Source: Cryptomeria japonica (taxonomy: Eukaryota > Streptophyta > Pinopsida > Cupressales > Cupressaceae). Taken from it: a stretch of 64,000 nt of DNA. The stretch's first letter is position 1. The number at the start of each line of letters is the position of its first letter. The position numbers and the translations under genes were made by a program. Shown here piece by piece: positions 12,262 to 22,377 of the stretch. The notes beneath the pieces are model-generated. The model did no database searches, had not been told where the DNA came from, and saw only the letters and a program-made list of their open reading frames with translations. The stretch is from positions 909,917,009 through 909,981,008 of the forward strand of contig NC_081414.1 of NCBI RefSeq assembly GCF_030272615.1, written 5' to 3'.

Positions 12262-12431
12262 TGATGCGCTATAGAAAAGACTGTACGCGCTAAAGAATAA
12301 TCGAGATGTGCTATCAGATAGACCAGAAGCATTGTAATGTTTTCCGAATGCGCTGCTCTGCTAAGTTCATGCGTCGAGACCTAAAAGAAAAAGTAAAAAA
12401 TTATATGTGCTAAGGAATGGTTTTTACGCAC
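12262..12431 (-). repeat. Array of TTAGCGCAT-type motif, PBS-proximal
   Basis: Six degenerate copies of the same motif as at 10374-10745 (plus-strand ATGCGCTAT, ACGCGCTAA, ATGTGCTAT, ATGCGCTG, ATGTGCTAA, ACGCACTAG). The last copy abuts the junction with the copia fragment. Confidence 0.6.
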
Positions 12432-12433
12432 TA

Positions 12434-12875
12434 GGATGATAGGAAAAGCACAATTGGTGGAGCTTTCCTACTTGCAGGAAGACTTGTAGAATGGACAAGC
12501 AAGAAACAAACTTGTGTTTCTCAATCTACAATTGAAGCTGAGTGTGTTGTTGCATCCATGAATTGCATGGAGGCCATATGGATGAGACATGTGCTAGAAG
12601 GATTCAAGATAGATATGTCTGAACCATTGACTATCTATTGTGACAATATGAGTGCAATAAACATTTCCAAGAATCCTGTACTTCATGCAAGAACCAAACA
12701 TATAGAGTTGAAGTATCATTTCTTAATGGAAAGAGTTCAGGAGAAGTAGGTAAAGATGGATTATGTGAAGAGTAAAGATCAGTTAGCTGATATCTTTACT
12801 AAACCATTGCCAAAGACTACTTTTGAGTTTTTCAGAAGTAAATTAGGGGTTAGACCCCTACACCAGAAGAACTAA
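12434..12875 (+). pseudogene. Copia-3 RNase H, C-terminal part
   Basis: One open frame from 12434 apart from a TAG near 12747. It reads GGAFLLAGRLVEWTSKKQT, STIEAECVVA, IYCDNMSAINISKNPVLHAR, then VKSKDQLADIFTKPLPK and a stop at 12873. These are the canonical C-terminal RNase H motifs of plant copia pol. Confidence 0.88.
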
Positions 12876-13226
12876 GATGCTTGAGTTGCATCAATCCTAA
12901 GGATTGATGAAGATGTGAGCTACTTCGTAGGGGGGTGGCTCTAATACAGTATGATATGATTTACAGTTCTGGTCAGATTGAAGTCAAGTGATGCATTTTT
13001 AACTTTGGCATTACTATTAAAGGGGGAGAAAAAAAGAAATGAGCTCATAAGTTATAGGAGAAGAAAAAGAAATCTAATGATTAGGCTTGAGGAGAATAAA
13101 AGACAATGTAGACTGGCAAATGCAGAGATCGATAGTTAATATGCTAAGATGCAGATGATTGGCATATATGATTTTATAGTGATTGTATAATTGATTGGTG
13201 TTTCCATCAATGCCAAAGGGGGATAT
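12876..13226 (+). other. Copia-3 3' untranslated region
   Basis: Non-coding sequence with two purine runs, AAAGGGGGAGAAAAAAAG near 13020 and CAAAGGGGGATAT near 13215. The second, adjacent to the LTR, is the likely PPT. No ORF is supported. Confidence 0.6.
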
Positions 13227-14804
13227 TCTTGGCATGATTGGTATAACTGATGCTGATGAGTTGATGATAGTTTCGGTGAATGATGATGACATGATCAGTT
13301 ATTTGTGTTGTCATTGATGGTAACCTATGTCAATTAATGTTTTATGATGGTTATAGAATAAATTTGGTGTCTGACTTGTTGGATAAGTAATTTGGTCTAC
13401 CGGATCTAGAATTTGTAAGTATGATAGGATTTACCAGCAGGACTGAGAATTAGGACTTCAACCGGTAAAAGAAAAGATTTTGATGGAATCAGTAAATCAA
13501 TGATGGTTGGAGACTTGTGGTTTGGGACATAAGCTTTTATGATGGATTTGTGTATGTGACCAGAACCGCATCCTATGTTGATTACCGGAAGGCATGTTTT
13601 AAATTTTTGATGGAGTTGTGCTAGGGTTCTAGTATGGTTTTAGGACTCGTGATGAATTCACTCAACTGGTAATGATTTTTTATATGACAGTGATTGGTGG
13701 TGAATCTACATGGAGATAACACGAAACAACCAACGTGAATAATTTGAATTATGTTTTGACATGGAAGATGGTAGAATATCTCAGGAATGTGTAAAGTGCT
13801 TAGCAGAATTTTCTAAGTGTTTGACTTGTATATAGATCACATTTTTGTGATGGGTTATGAATAATGAATGGTTTATATTGCATTGTAAATTGTTGTAATG
13901 ATCTGTATTATAAATTCAAGATGTAATTAGGTTTTATGGCCAACTTAGTTGTTATGGCTATTTAGGGTGACACAAATGATGTTTCATGTGTTGGTGGCAT
14001 TAGGAGAATGAGTTAAGCCATCCCAAAGAAAATAGAGATTTTCCTGGGTGTTGCAGACTGTGAAGCATAACTAAATCTGATTTAGCAAGCCAAAGTGGAA
14101 AGTAACAGATCATTTTTCACTGTTGTTCCCTAATAGTTACAACAACATAAATCCCTTAACCAGGTAGGCCCTAACAGGACTTTGCCATCTAAGTCCCCTA
14201 ACAAGGCAGCTCACAAAAGAGTGTTTAAATTATCTAACTAGGTTGATCTTAACAAATGATTAAGCTCCTAGATGGAGTGATAGGAAAATCCCTTAACCGA
14301 GTGACTCCTAAGAGGGTCTGCTCCTAACTAGGCATATTGTAAGATCCTAATAGGGCGTACTCCACAAGAGTACAAATTATTGTGGGTTCCAAACCCCACC
14401 ATGGTTTTTCGCATTTGGGTTTCCACATCAAAAATATTGGTGTTCATGTGTGGAATGTCTTTTCATAGTGTTTATGTTTTCATGCATTATTTATGATTAT
14501 CAGTTATGATAAGTTTACTGTTGTTTATTAGAGATCTGTGTTAATGAATTGATAGATGAAGTATTATGATCAAATAATAAGTTAGTATGAGTATGTGTTG
14601 ATCATATATCTAGTTGGTGAATATTTTGATTAATAAGATTGTATAAGTGGGTAATAAGTGTATGATATATGCTAAAGGGATAGATTCATGTACTAAATGA
14701 TTTCAGATCTGTTGTAAATGGTATTTTGATTTGAAGTTATAAATTGTGTTAATATTGATTCACCCCCCTCTTAGTATTAATCGGATCCTCATAGGATTAA
14801 TACA
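13227..14804 (+). repeat. Copia-3 3' LTR
   Basis: Starts TCTTGGCATGATTGG (expected TGTTGG) after the PPT and ends near ...AGGATTAATACA. The end carries CACCCCCCTCTTAGT, which also occurs just before the LTR end in Copia-2. Near 14390 it has a GGTTTTTCGC...GGGTTTCC block like that in the Copia-2 LTRs. Boundaries are approximate. Confidence 0.65.
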
Positions 14805-14825
14805 TATGTATATATAGATACATAC

Positions 14826-14873
<48 letters not shown>

Positions 14874-14878
14874 ATTTG

Positions 14879-14911
<33 letters not shown>

Positions 14912-14944
14912 TCATATATATATATGTATGTATGTATGTATATC

Positions 14945-14977
<33 letters not shown>

Positions 14978-15480
14978 ATACATATACATATTAACCTGCT
15001 AGAGTAAGTTAATTAATTAGCCTGATAGAATCGATTTGAGCAGTAAATGGCATCAATAATTAACTATACCCCTACCAAATGGCCTTGATAAATAACTATA
15101 TGTATATATATACATGTGTGTATATATACATATATATATTTATATGTATGTGTATATGTATATGCATATATATATGTGTATTTATATACAATATATATAC
15201 ATGTATATATACATATACATATATATACATACATGTACATATATATACATACATGTGTGTGTGTATGTATGTATGTATATATGTATGTATGTATGTATGA
15301 CATACATACCTGCATACATACATATATACATATATACATATATACATATATACATGTTTATATATATATATACATATATGTATATATACACATATGTATA
15401 TACATGTATACATGTATATATACACATATGTATACACATGTATACATGTATATATACACGTGTGTGTGTATAAATATACA
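14805..15480. repeat. Compound TG / TA / TATG microsatellite
   Basis: Long runs of TG, TA, TATG and TACA, broken by about 90 bp of unique sequence near 14995-15085. It begins at the end of the Copia-3 LTR, which ends in TATG-like sequence. The ORFs that can be drawn here (Tyr, Ile and Cys rich) are repeat artefacts on both strands. Confidence 0.95.
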
Positions 15481-15485
15481 TATCT

Positions 15486-16883
15486 ATTCAAAAAAAAATC
15501 ACTATGTAGGAAATTCAATTTGATTTTCGACCAGCAAATATAAAAGGGGGTCTACCCCTCTCATTTCAAAACCTAACGATTCAAGATCTCAATTACACTT
15601 TAGAAAATTCAAGTGAGCGAGTAATGAATCTTTTATCAAGCATTGGAGTAGAAATAAAGTCAAGATTCAAGCATCGACGATGACATTCGTGTTCTATGTT
15701 TTATGAAGACTATCTACATGAAACCCTAATTCCTTGTCAAGACAAACAAAACTTCATTAAAGGTATATCATTAGGTTTTCATTCATTTTCAACTTTTCCC
15801 TCAAAAAGGAAAGTATTTCACTATTGTATTTCATTTACATTCTCAATTCAATTTCATGGTTAATACTAAAACTGAAGTTTGACCTAAGGCAAACCCTATT
15901 CATAACAATTTTCCCTTTTATCACTATGTGTAGGAACACGTACAAAGTTGCGTTTTGGAGGATTGACAAGATTCACAAAGACGAAAAAGTTCACCTTTTG
16001 AAGCTGATAAATTTAGTGGACCAATGTGACCACCACCATGGTCTCGACAAATGAGGCTGAATTTTTGGAAAGAGATCCAAACCTTCATCTTTTGCTCAGA
16101 TCTAGGTTTGTGGCTTTATATGGCAACTGTAACTTACTGTTTCTATCAAATTGATTCAATAAGTCACCATTTTGCCCTAATATGTAAATAATTCTAATTC
16201 AATTCAAATTAAGGGAAAGAAGAGCCGCATTTAGGAGGCTTAGAATCTTTATCTCTCAAGGTCAACTTTGTCAAATTCCTATCTTTCCCCAACATAATGG
16301 TAAATTAAGCAAAATTAGTGGTTTTATTACATTTCATGTTGAAACCCTAAATTTCAACATCACATTTTGGTGAACCTAACTTCTTACACCTTAATTTATG
16401 ATTTATGTTCTCAGATTTAATTGTTTATGCGAGTACAAATTCAAAGTTACACTTACAAGTTTCATTTTCAATTGAATTACATAAATTTAGAGGTTAAATT
16501 GACACAAATCCTAATTTATAATTCTAAGAACTTGTGGCTTGCCTAATTTGGATTCATTGTCTCATATATACTTATTTATGCATTTTAAAATTCAAATTTT
16601 CACTCATAGTTCTCATTTTCAATGGAATTACATAAATTTAGAGGTTGATTTCACAAAACCCTAATTTATAATTCTAAAATTATAATTTTTCAAATCCATT
16701 TTTCACATCTGATCTTTATAATATGTTATGCTCTTATTTGGAGGCATTTATCTTTCAAATTCATAAATCAACTTGGTTAATCAATCACTTTTACAAAATT
16801 TTGCATTGTTTAATCATAATCTTTAATTTCTGCATTCAAATTTCCCTCTGTTGTGCATGCGTTTTGTTACCACTAGTCCTACC
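15486..16883. other. Unassigned AT-rich sequence, possibly a degraded LTR and leader
   Basis: No coding evidence. A TATA-like box (TATAAAAGG, 15539-15547) is followed by sequence typical of an LTR R/U5 and leader, and CATTTTGGTGAACC near 16364 looks PBS-like. The whole could be a decayed plus-strand gypsy LTR plus leader, but no second LTR is available to test this. Confidence 0.35.
16461..16676. repeat. Tandem duplication, about 150 bp period
   Basis: The block TTTTCAATTGAATTACATAA...CCTAATTTATAATTCTAA at 16465-16533 recurs at 16615-16676 with a few changes. It lies in the unassigned AT-rich segment and has no coding role. Confidence 0.7.
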
Positions 16884-17470
16884 TATTTATGGTAAAAATG
16901 GAATAACAATATTGAAAGACTAAATAGATTCAACCACAACACCCTAGCCTAGCAACAACAAAGATCCTCCATAACATATGAAGATTACCTAAGACAATGT
17001 AAATCAACAAAATCACAAATATGATACCATCACATGTCCAATAGGGTTTGAATCTCCATTCTTCCTATCTCCATTAATCTTGCTTGATATATTTGCTCTC
17101 AGATTTTATGTGTGCACAAGAGCTCAACAAAGAACAAAAATGTGGCTGATAGGTTGATCGCATATGAAATTTTGAATGCTAGAATGCTTGGGAGGGCTGA
17201 TAATTAAAGAAGCATCTTCTTATATAGAAGACACTGTAAAAAAAGGAGGGATAAGATTGAGAGGTGTAAAAGATAGATGGTCGGCTAGGATTAGAGGGTA
17301 GGTAAAAGAAATAAGAAAATAATGAGAGGGTAGGTAGTGTAGGAATTAAGACGTGAATGACATGTGTCATGGATAGAAAAGGATAATGAATTTGTTAAAT
17401 AAATAAAGATGTATTTCATTAATAGAGGAAGTGGGATTAATTAAATAAATAAAAGTATTTATTTAATTTA
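16884..17470 (-). repeat. gypsy-B 3' LTR, part 1 (split by LINE)
   Basis: Aligns by eye over its whole length with the gypsy-A LTRs (for example AACAATATTGAAAG and AAGATTACCTAAGACAATG), starting near TATTTATGG. It stops at ...TTTATTTAATTTA (17470), where the LINE begins. The LTR resumes at 46518. The minus-strand promoter TATA (CTATATAAG) lies near 17218. Confidence 0.85.
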
Positions 17471-17503
17471 CTCTCCTTGGTGAAGATAAATATTAGCAAC
17501 ATT

Positions 17504-17943
17504 GTTTGGTCACTAGTTTATGCAAAAATGAGAGCTTCAACCTATTTAATGTCTACAGACCTTCTACTGCTAATGACAAACATGAACTTTGGCCACTCCT
17601 ATCAAATAGATTCAAAAATATTCCTTTGGGCACCTATGTCTTTGCTGACGACTTTAATGCTATCTTGGCAAGTAATGAAAAGAAGGGAGGTATTCAGAGG
17701 ATTGGTATGTTTCAAAAAGATTTCTAGGAATTTGTTGATAAGAATTAGTTATTGGATATTGTCCCAAAGAATGGGACCTTTGCATGGACAAATAGGCATA
17801 CCGGTTTCACTGAAATTACAGAACGTCTAGACCGGTTTCTGGTTGCCGGTGATTGGCTAGCACAAAATCTTATTCTTGAATCATCTATTCTACCCCTTGT
17901 AGGGTCAGATCATTTCCCTATTTGCCTAAATGTGTCTTTAGGA
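17504..17943 (+). pseudogene. LINE endonuclease, C-terminal half
   Basis: The fragment FNVYRPS...FADDFNAIL...LDIVPKNGTFAWTNRH...LDRFLVAGDW...LVGSDHFPICL matches an apurinic-type (EEP) endonuclease from its middle to its end, including the SDH motif. The usual GGDFN motif reads ADDFN. Stops near 17727 and 17748 break it. The N-terminal half is absent because the insertion is 5'-truncated. Confidence 0.85.
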
Positions 17944-20352
17944 TGATCTGAGGGTGGCAGTCCTTTCTGGTTTGAATTGATGTGGCTGAGAGTGTTGAAC
18001 CTACATGATTTGATAGCAGCATGGTGGAATGAGCTGACTCTCAGAAACAACTTGAGGTTGTTCAAGCTTAATAAGAATCACAAGTATATTAAGATCAAAA
18101 TTAAAGAGTGGAATTTGAGTCAATTCCAAAACATCCATAAGGAGAAACTTAGGACTACGGTAGAGCTGGAGGTTTTAACCAATTCTGTTATAAATTTAGG
18201 CATGAATGATGAATTTTCAGAAGGGAGAACTCTCTCAAGTTTGAACTAAATGAAGTTCTTAAGCATGAGAAGATTCAATAGAGGCAGAAATCTAGGGAAC
18301 TATGTCTCAAGGATGGGGATAGAAATACCAAGTTTTTCTATGGATCGGCTATTGCCAACCATAGCAGGACTAGAATTTCGGAGGTTGTGAGACTGGATGG
18401 CAGTATTGCCAGAGTTTATGAGGATATTTCCCAGGAAGTAGTAAGACATTTTGAATCTTTAATGAATGGCAATTGCCAGAGTGTTCAGGAAGCAAGAAAG
18501 ATATTTCTAGACTCAATCCCCTCTATAATCACTAAAAGACATAATAAAGAGCTCTTTAAACCTATTGACTTAGAAGAAGTCAGGAAATTTACCTTCCAGT
18601 TGAATCCTGATAAGACTCTAGGCCCTAATGGTTTTCCTGTGGCCTTCTTTCAATATTTTTGGGACATTATTGCCCAGGATTTGCACCTAGGAGTAGAAGA
18701 ATCCATAAAAAAATGACAATGCTAGGAGCCACCAATCACACCTTTCTAGCTTTAATACCGAAAAAGAAGAACCCTAAGCAAATGGGTGATTTCAGACTAA
18801 TTTCTTTATGCAATTTAGTATACAAAATAGTAACAAAAATCATTGCTAACAAACTGAAACCTCTTCTATAATATATTATTTTAGATGAGAAGAGTGGCTT
18901 TGTCCCTAGTTGCTCTATTGTTGAAGGCATCATTACTACTCATGAAACCATCCACACAAGGAAAACTAAAGCCTCTTGTATGATATTAAAGTTGGATATC
19001 ATGAAAGCCTATGATATGGTGGACAAGGAATTTCTTGTAGAAGTATTGAGGAAATTTAGCTTCTGCAATGAATGGATCACTTGGGCCAGGAATTGTATAT
19101 CAAACCCCAAATTCTCAGTTTTGATTAACAGTTCATCTCTTGGTTTCTTCCCTTCAACAAGAGGTATTCGTCAAGGGGATCCTATGTCACCATTTTTGTT
19201 TATAATTATGGCTGAAGCCTTAGGTCTGCTAATTAAATCTCTCCACCATGATTGTTGTTGGCTGGGAGTCAATGTGGCTACAAGAGTTGAACACTCAACA
19301 CACTTGCAATTTGCTGATGATACTATTCTTTTTGGAGCCTTTAGTAGAAGGGAGACAAGCACCATAAATACATTCCTGGAAGACTATTGCAAGGCATCAG
19401 GGCAAAAAATCAACTGGAACAAGTCAGATGTTTTCTTTATCAATATGTTGCCAAATATGCAAGGTGTCCATTCCAAGATTCTCAAATTAAGAGTGGCAAA
19501 CTCTAAAAGTAAATTCCTTGGGACTCCTCTTTTCAATGGTCGTAATAAGATTTTCTATTAGTCACATATTATTGAGAAATGTAAAGCTAGGCTTGAAAAT
19601 TGGAAAGGGAAGTGGTTATCTTCTGTCGGTAAACTTACTATGATAAAATCAGCCTCTCTGCCATACCGGTTTTCTCCATGGCTTGCATGAAGTTACCGGT
19701 TGCTATAGAAGAAGACTTAATTACTTTAATGAGAAATTTCCTTTGAAATGTATCGAATGACAAAGGGAAGTTTCCCTTGATTGCCTAGAAAAAAATAAGT
19801 CAACCAAAAAGTGCAGGGGGTACTTGTATTTGGCAGATTTCTATTATGAATCTCGCTATGGGAGCTAAATTCGTGTGGGAAATTTGTAGAGGAGATAATC
19901 AGAAGTGGGCAAGAATCCTAAAACACAAATATCTGGACTCACTTAGGCCCAAAAGGATTCTCACAGTTATCAACCCTCCTAGGGGCTTGGCCATTTAGAA
20001 TTTTCTTCTGGAGTGCAGAGAAATCATAATCAATCAGGTCACTTGGGATGTCAGAAATGGGAGGAATGCATCCTTCTGGCTGGATTCTTGGAGTGGTGAA
20101 GAAGCGTTGTGTCATAACCCGACCATCCAATCTATAATGAGAGAAACATGTTGGCTTTGGGGACACAAGGTTTGTGAATATGGTCATTCAATTAAGGAGA
20201 ATGGTATTGATAAATGGGTATGGAATTGTCTGGACCCCTTGGCCTTAACCCAAAATCAAAAAGATCTTTTTGCCATTATTCTGAAGGATCGAATCATTCA
20301 TCCATCCTCAGATGAGGACATCATTAGATGGTGTGGCTCCTCTGATGGTAAG
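17944..20352 (+). pseudogene. LINE reverse transcriptase
   Basis: Pieces in several frames give LNPDKTLGPNGFPVAFFQ (about 18600), LIPKKKNPKQMGDFRLISL, LKLDIMKAYDMV (18984), GIRQGDPMSPFLF and the catalytic FADDTILFG near 19310, with the longest open run at 18980-19561. Stops and frameshifts are frequent. The frame continues towards SSDGK, where gypsy-A inserted; it resumes at 43400 as YKVCFGYKL. This would prime and copy LINE RNA at a nick in target DNA. Confidence 0.9.
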
Positions 20353-21137
20353 TGCATATGGTGAAAATGGATAACAATAATAACAATATTGAAAGGCTAA
20401 ATGAATTCAACTACCAAACCCTAGCCTAACAATCAACAAAGATTCACCATAACATATGAAGATTACCTAAGACAATGCAAATCACATAAAATCACAAAGA
20501 TTATACCATCACATGTCCAATAGGGTTTTGATCTACATTCTTCCTATCTCCATTGATCTTGCTTGATATATTTGCTCTCAGATTTTATGTTCACAAGAGC
20601 TTAACAAAGAACGGAATGTGGTTGTAAGTAGGATCGTAGTGTAGTCAATTGATCAAGTAGTTAGCTCCTTAGGTCATTAGGTCATTAGGGTTTGATAATG
20701 AAGGAAGCATCTCCTTATATAGAAGACACTATATGAAATGGAGGGATAAGATTGAGAGGTGTAAAAGGAGGTCGGCTATGATTAGAGGGTAGGTAAAAGA
20801 AATAATAAAATAATGAAAGGGGTAGGTAGTGTATGAATTAAGAGATGAATGACATGTGTCATGGGTAGAAAAGATTAATGAATTAATTAAATAAATAAAG
20901 ATTTATTTAATTAATAGAAGAAGTAGGATAATTAAATAAATAAGATATTTATTTAATTTAGGAAAATGATAATTTAAATAAATAAATGTATTTATTTAAA
21001 TGAGAAATAAGGCTAGAAGAGGATAAATGAATTAATTAAATAAATAAAGATTTATTTAATTAATAGAAGAATTAAGCTTAGATAATTAAATAAATAAATA
21101 TTTATTTAATTAGACTGGACAATTTTGGGTGTCTACA
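20353..21137 (-). repeat. gypsy-A 3' LTR
   Basis: Runs from TGCATATGG (plus strand) to GGGTGTCTACA, 785 bp; the partner at 42601-43394 is 794 bp. On the element strand it starts TGTAGACACCC. A TATA box (element strand CTATATAAGG, near 20715) is the likely promoter. The AT palindrome cluster at 20879-21113 lies in U3. Confidence 0.95.
20879..21113. repeat. Five AT-rich palindromes in the LTR U3
   Basis: Five inverted repeats in 235 bp have arms of 13-15 bp such as AATTAAATAAATA / TATTTATTTAATT separated by 2-4 nt. Units 1 and 4 are duplicates. The 5' LTR has the same cluster, and the unrelated-looking solo LTR at 54185-61815 has a similar one, so the architecture is shared by LTR families here. 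Confidence 0.85.
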
Positions 21138-21151
21138 TTTTGCCCCTCTTT
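21138..21151 (-). other. gypsy-A polypurine tract
   Basis: The element strand reads AAAGAGGGGCAAAA directly before the 3' LTR start TGTAGACACC. It primes plus-strand DNA synthesis. Gypsy-B has the same tract at 46701-46714. Confidence 0.85.
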
Positions 21152-21383
21152 GAGACAATGCAGCTTGTCGCATTGTTTCAAAGAAGATAAGATGAACTGA
21201 TACAGAGTTGCCCCAGAATGGGAATGATATGCCCCCTCGAGAGATTGGATGAAAATGTCTGAAAAGATTGTAGACAATCTCTCGATAAGAAAAAAAGGCT
21301 AGAATGGACTGACCGGATAAAGTGACAAAGTCACGGAATAAAGAAGACTGACTCGGAAAATGAAGGCGAGGGCTAGGGTAGGC

Positions 21384-21390
21384 TATAAGA
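21384..21390 (+). promoter_or_regulatory. TATA box of the antisense PMD gene
   Basis: TATAAGA within GGCTATAAGATAGACC lies about 93 bp before the predicted ATG (21483). The block is conserved in gypsy-B (TATAAGA at 46946, the same distance from its ATG), and the sequence between TATA and ATG is similar in both. It lies outside the LTR, so the gene appears to have its own promoter. Confidence 0.55.
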
Positions 21391-21663
21391 TAGACCACAG
21401 GGGAAAATACATCCTCATTGTCATCTACACATCCACACGAGCATATTGCAGAGCAAAAATAGAGCAGGAGCAGTCAGCAGCGATGGCTTTCACTCACAGA
21501 TTCGACTGCGTTCACCGATTTCAAAGGCCAGCAGAGGCAGGAGAGCCGGTAAGTACCACCAAACCTCCTCGTACTTTGATGCATTTAATTTTGTCATTAA
21601 TGCATGTCGAATAGGGTAATAAATGCGCTTAGACTAGGGTCCAAAAAGTGTCAAAAAACATCC

Positions 21664-21936
21664 AGGCGCATCTGCGTTGGTACCAGGCGCGTCTAGGTCA
21701 AGAAGGCGCGTCTGTGTTTGTGCCAAGCACGTCTATGTCTGGACCCGCGTCTATGTCAAATGCAGCCGCATCTATGCTATTCAGGCACATTTGTGCCAAG
21801 AAGGCATGTCTATGTCAACTAGGCATGTCTATGCAGAGCATAGGCACGTTTGTGTCAGGTAGGCACGTCTATGTTGTTCAGGCATGTCTATGCAGTTTTT
21901 GAGCATGTTTATGTCATGCAAGCGCATTTGCGTTTG
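21664..21936 (+). repeat. 14-copy array of GGCGCGTCTGTGTC-type motif
   Basis: Fourteen degenerate copies at about 21-bp spacing: GGCGCATCTGCGTT, GGCGCGTCTAGGTC, GGCGCGTCTGTGTT, then increasingly AGCACGTCTATGTC or GGCATGTCTATGTC. Most changes are CG to TG or CA. The motif is the reverse complement of CACAGACGCGCC arrayed at 40720-41020 and 42233-42434; relative to its own gene it has the same orientation as the gag-pol leader copies. Confidence 0.88.
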
Positions 21937-21965
21937 AAAAGTATGAAGTTGCATCTTCTAGGTCA

Positions 21966-22377
21966 AATCGATAGTTCTGTGATGAACATATGTTGTCGAT
22001 TGGATAAGCTGCTGAGGGGATACACTCAAGCAGGTCCTCTAGGAAGACTAGGATAGATCAAGGCACTTTTTGATGAACAGTGAGTACCAAGATAGAGTAC
22101 TTTGTGATGAATAGGGAGTACTAAAATATGAGCAGCACTTTGTGATGAACAGGGAGTGCAAATGTGAGTAACACTTTGTGATGAACAGGGAGTGTCACAC
22201 ACGTAGTACTTTGTGATGAACAGGGAGTACCACTAGGATAAATAGCAACACTTTGTGATGAATAGTGAGTGTCACTAGGGTAGAAGCAACACTTTGTGAT
22301 GAACAGTGAGTGTCACTAGGATAGATAACCATATGCATTTAGATAGCAAGTAGCATTTTGTGATAAACAGTGAATGC
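21966..22377 (+). repeat. Array of 25-bp hairpins with covarying stems
   Basis: Eight units at 22063, 22097, 22135, 22171, 22206, 22248, 22289 and 22353 each have a 5-bp stem around a 15-nt loop TTGTGATGAACAGGG (or AGTG at its end). Stems are GTACT/AGTAC (twice), GCACT/AGTGC, ACACT/AGTGT (three times) and GCATT/AATGC, all perfectly paired; only unit 1 has a mismatch. A related longer hairpin at 21966-22001 (AATCGA/TCGATT) carries a similar loop, TGTGATGAACA. Confidence 0.85.

Larger units (their letters stand above)
1..12433 (-). mobile_element. Ty3/gypsy element 'gypsy-C', 5' half, interrupted
   Basis: A minus-strand gypsy element occupies 1-2830 and 8982-12433; the gap is Copia-1. Reading right to left the order is leader, gag N-terminus (9487 to 8982), gag body (2783 to 1986), zinc knuckle, protease and G-patch. 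Pol lies beyond the left edge. Gag homology to gypsy-A continues across the Copia-1 insertion, which shows that both pieces are one element. Protease and G-patch resemble those of gypsy-A/B but the leader motifs differ, so this is a sister family. The right end abuts a copia fragment at 12434 and no 5' LTR is recognisable, so the 5' end is lost or displaced. Confidence 0.75.
9488..12433 (-). other. gypsy-C leader (5' untranslated region)
   Basis: About 2.9 kb upstream of gag with no supported ORF. Two clusters of a short GCGC-centred motif lie at 10374-10745 and 12262-12431, near gag and near the expected PBS, the same layout as the two clusters in the gypsy-A leader. The part between is AT-rich with a GC-richer block around 10980-11400. 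The PBS and 5' LTR are not seen; the sequence changes to copia pol at 12434. Confidence 0.6.
12434..14804 (+). mobile_element. Ty1/copia 3' fragment 'Copia-3' with 3' LTR
   Basis: The element begins abruptly inside RNase H at the DRKST loop and continues through the pol end, an untranslated region with AAAGGGGGA (PPT-like, about 13216) and an LTR of about 1.58 kb. The 5' two thirds are missing. The left junction to the gypsy-C leader is sharp, suggesting deletion or recombination rather than plain insertion. Confidence 0.8.

Noticed and set aside
14805..15523. Several overlapping Tyr/Ile/Cys-rich ORFs on both strands
   Set aside because: They are translations of TG/TA/TATG microsatellite in all frames and have no coding character.
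15824..16054. Small host gene near 15.8-16.1 kb
   Set aside because: Only a 76-codon ORF with no recognisable domain in AT-rich, LTR-like sequence.
21664..22377. CRISPR-like look of regularly spaced repeats
   Set aside because: Eukaryotic context, degenerate repeats without unique spacers of constant length, no cas genes; better explained as intron arrays of a retroelement gene.
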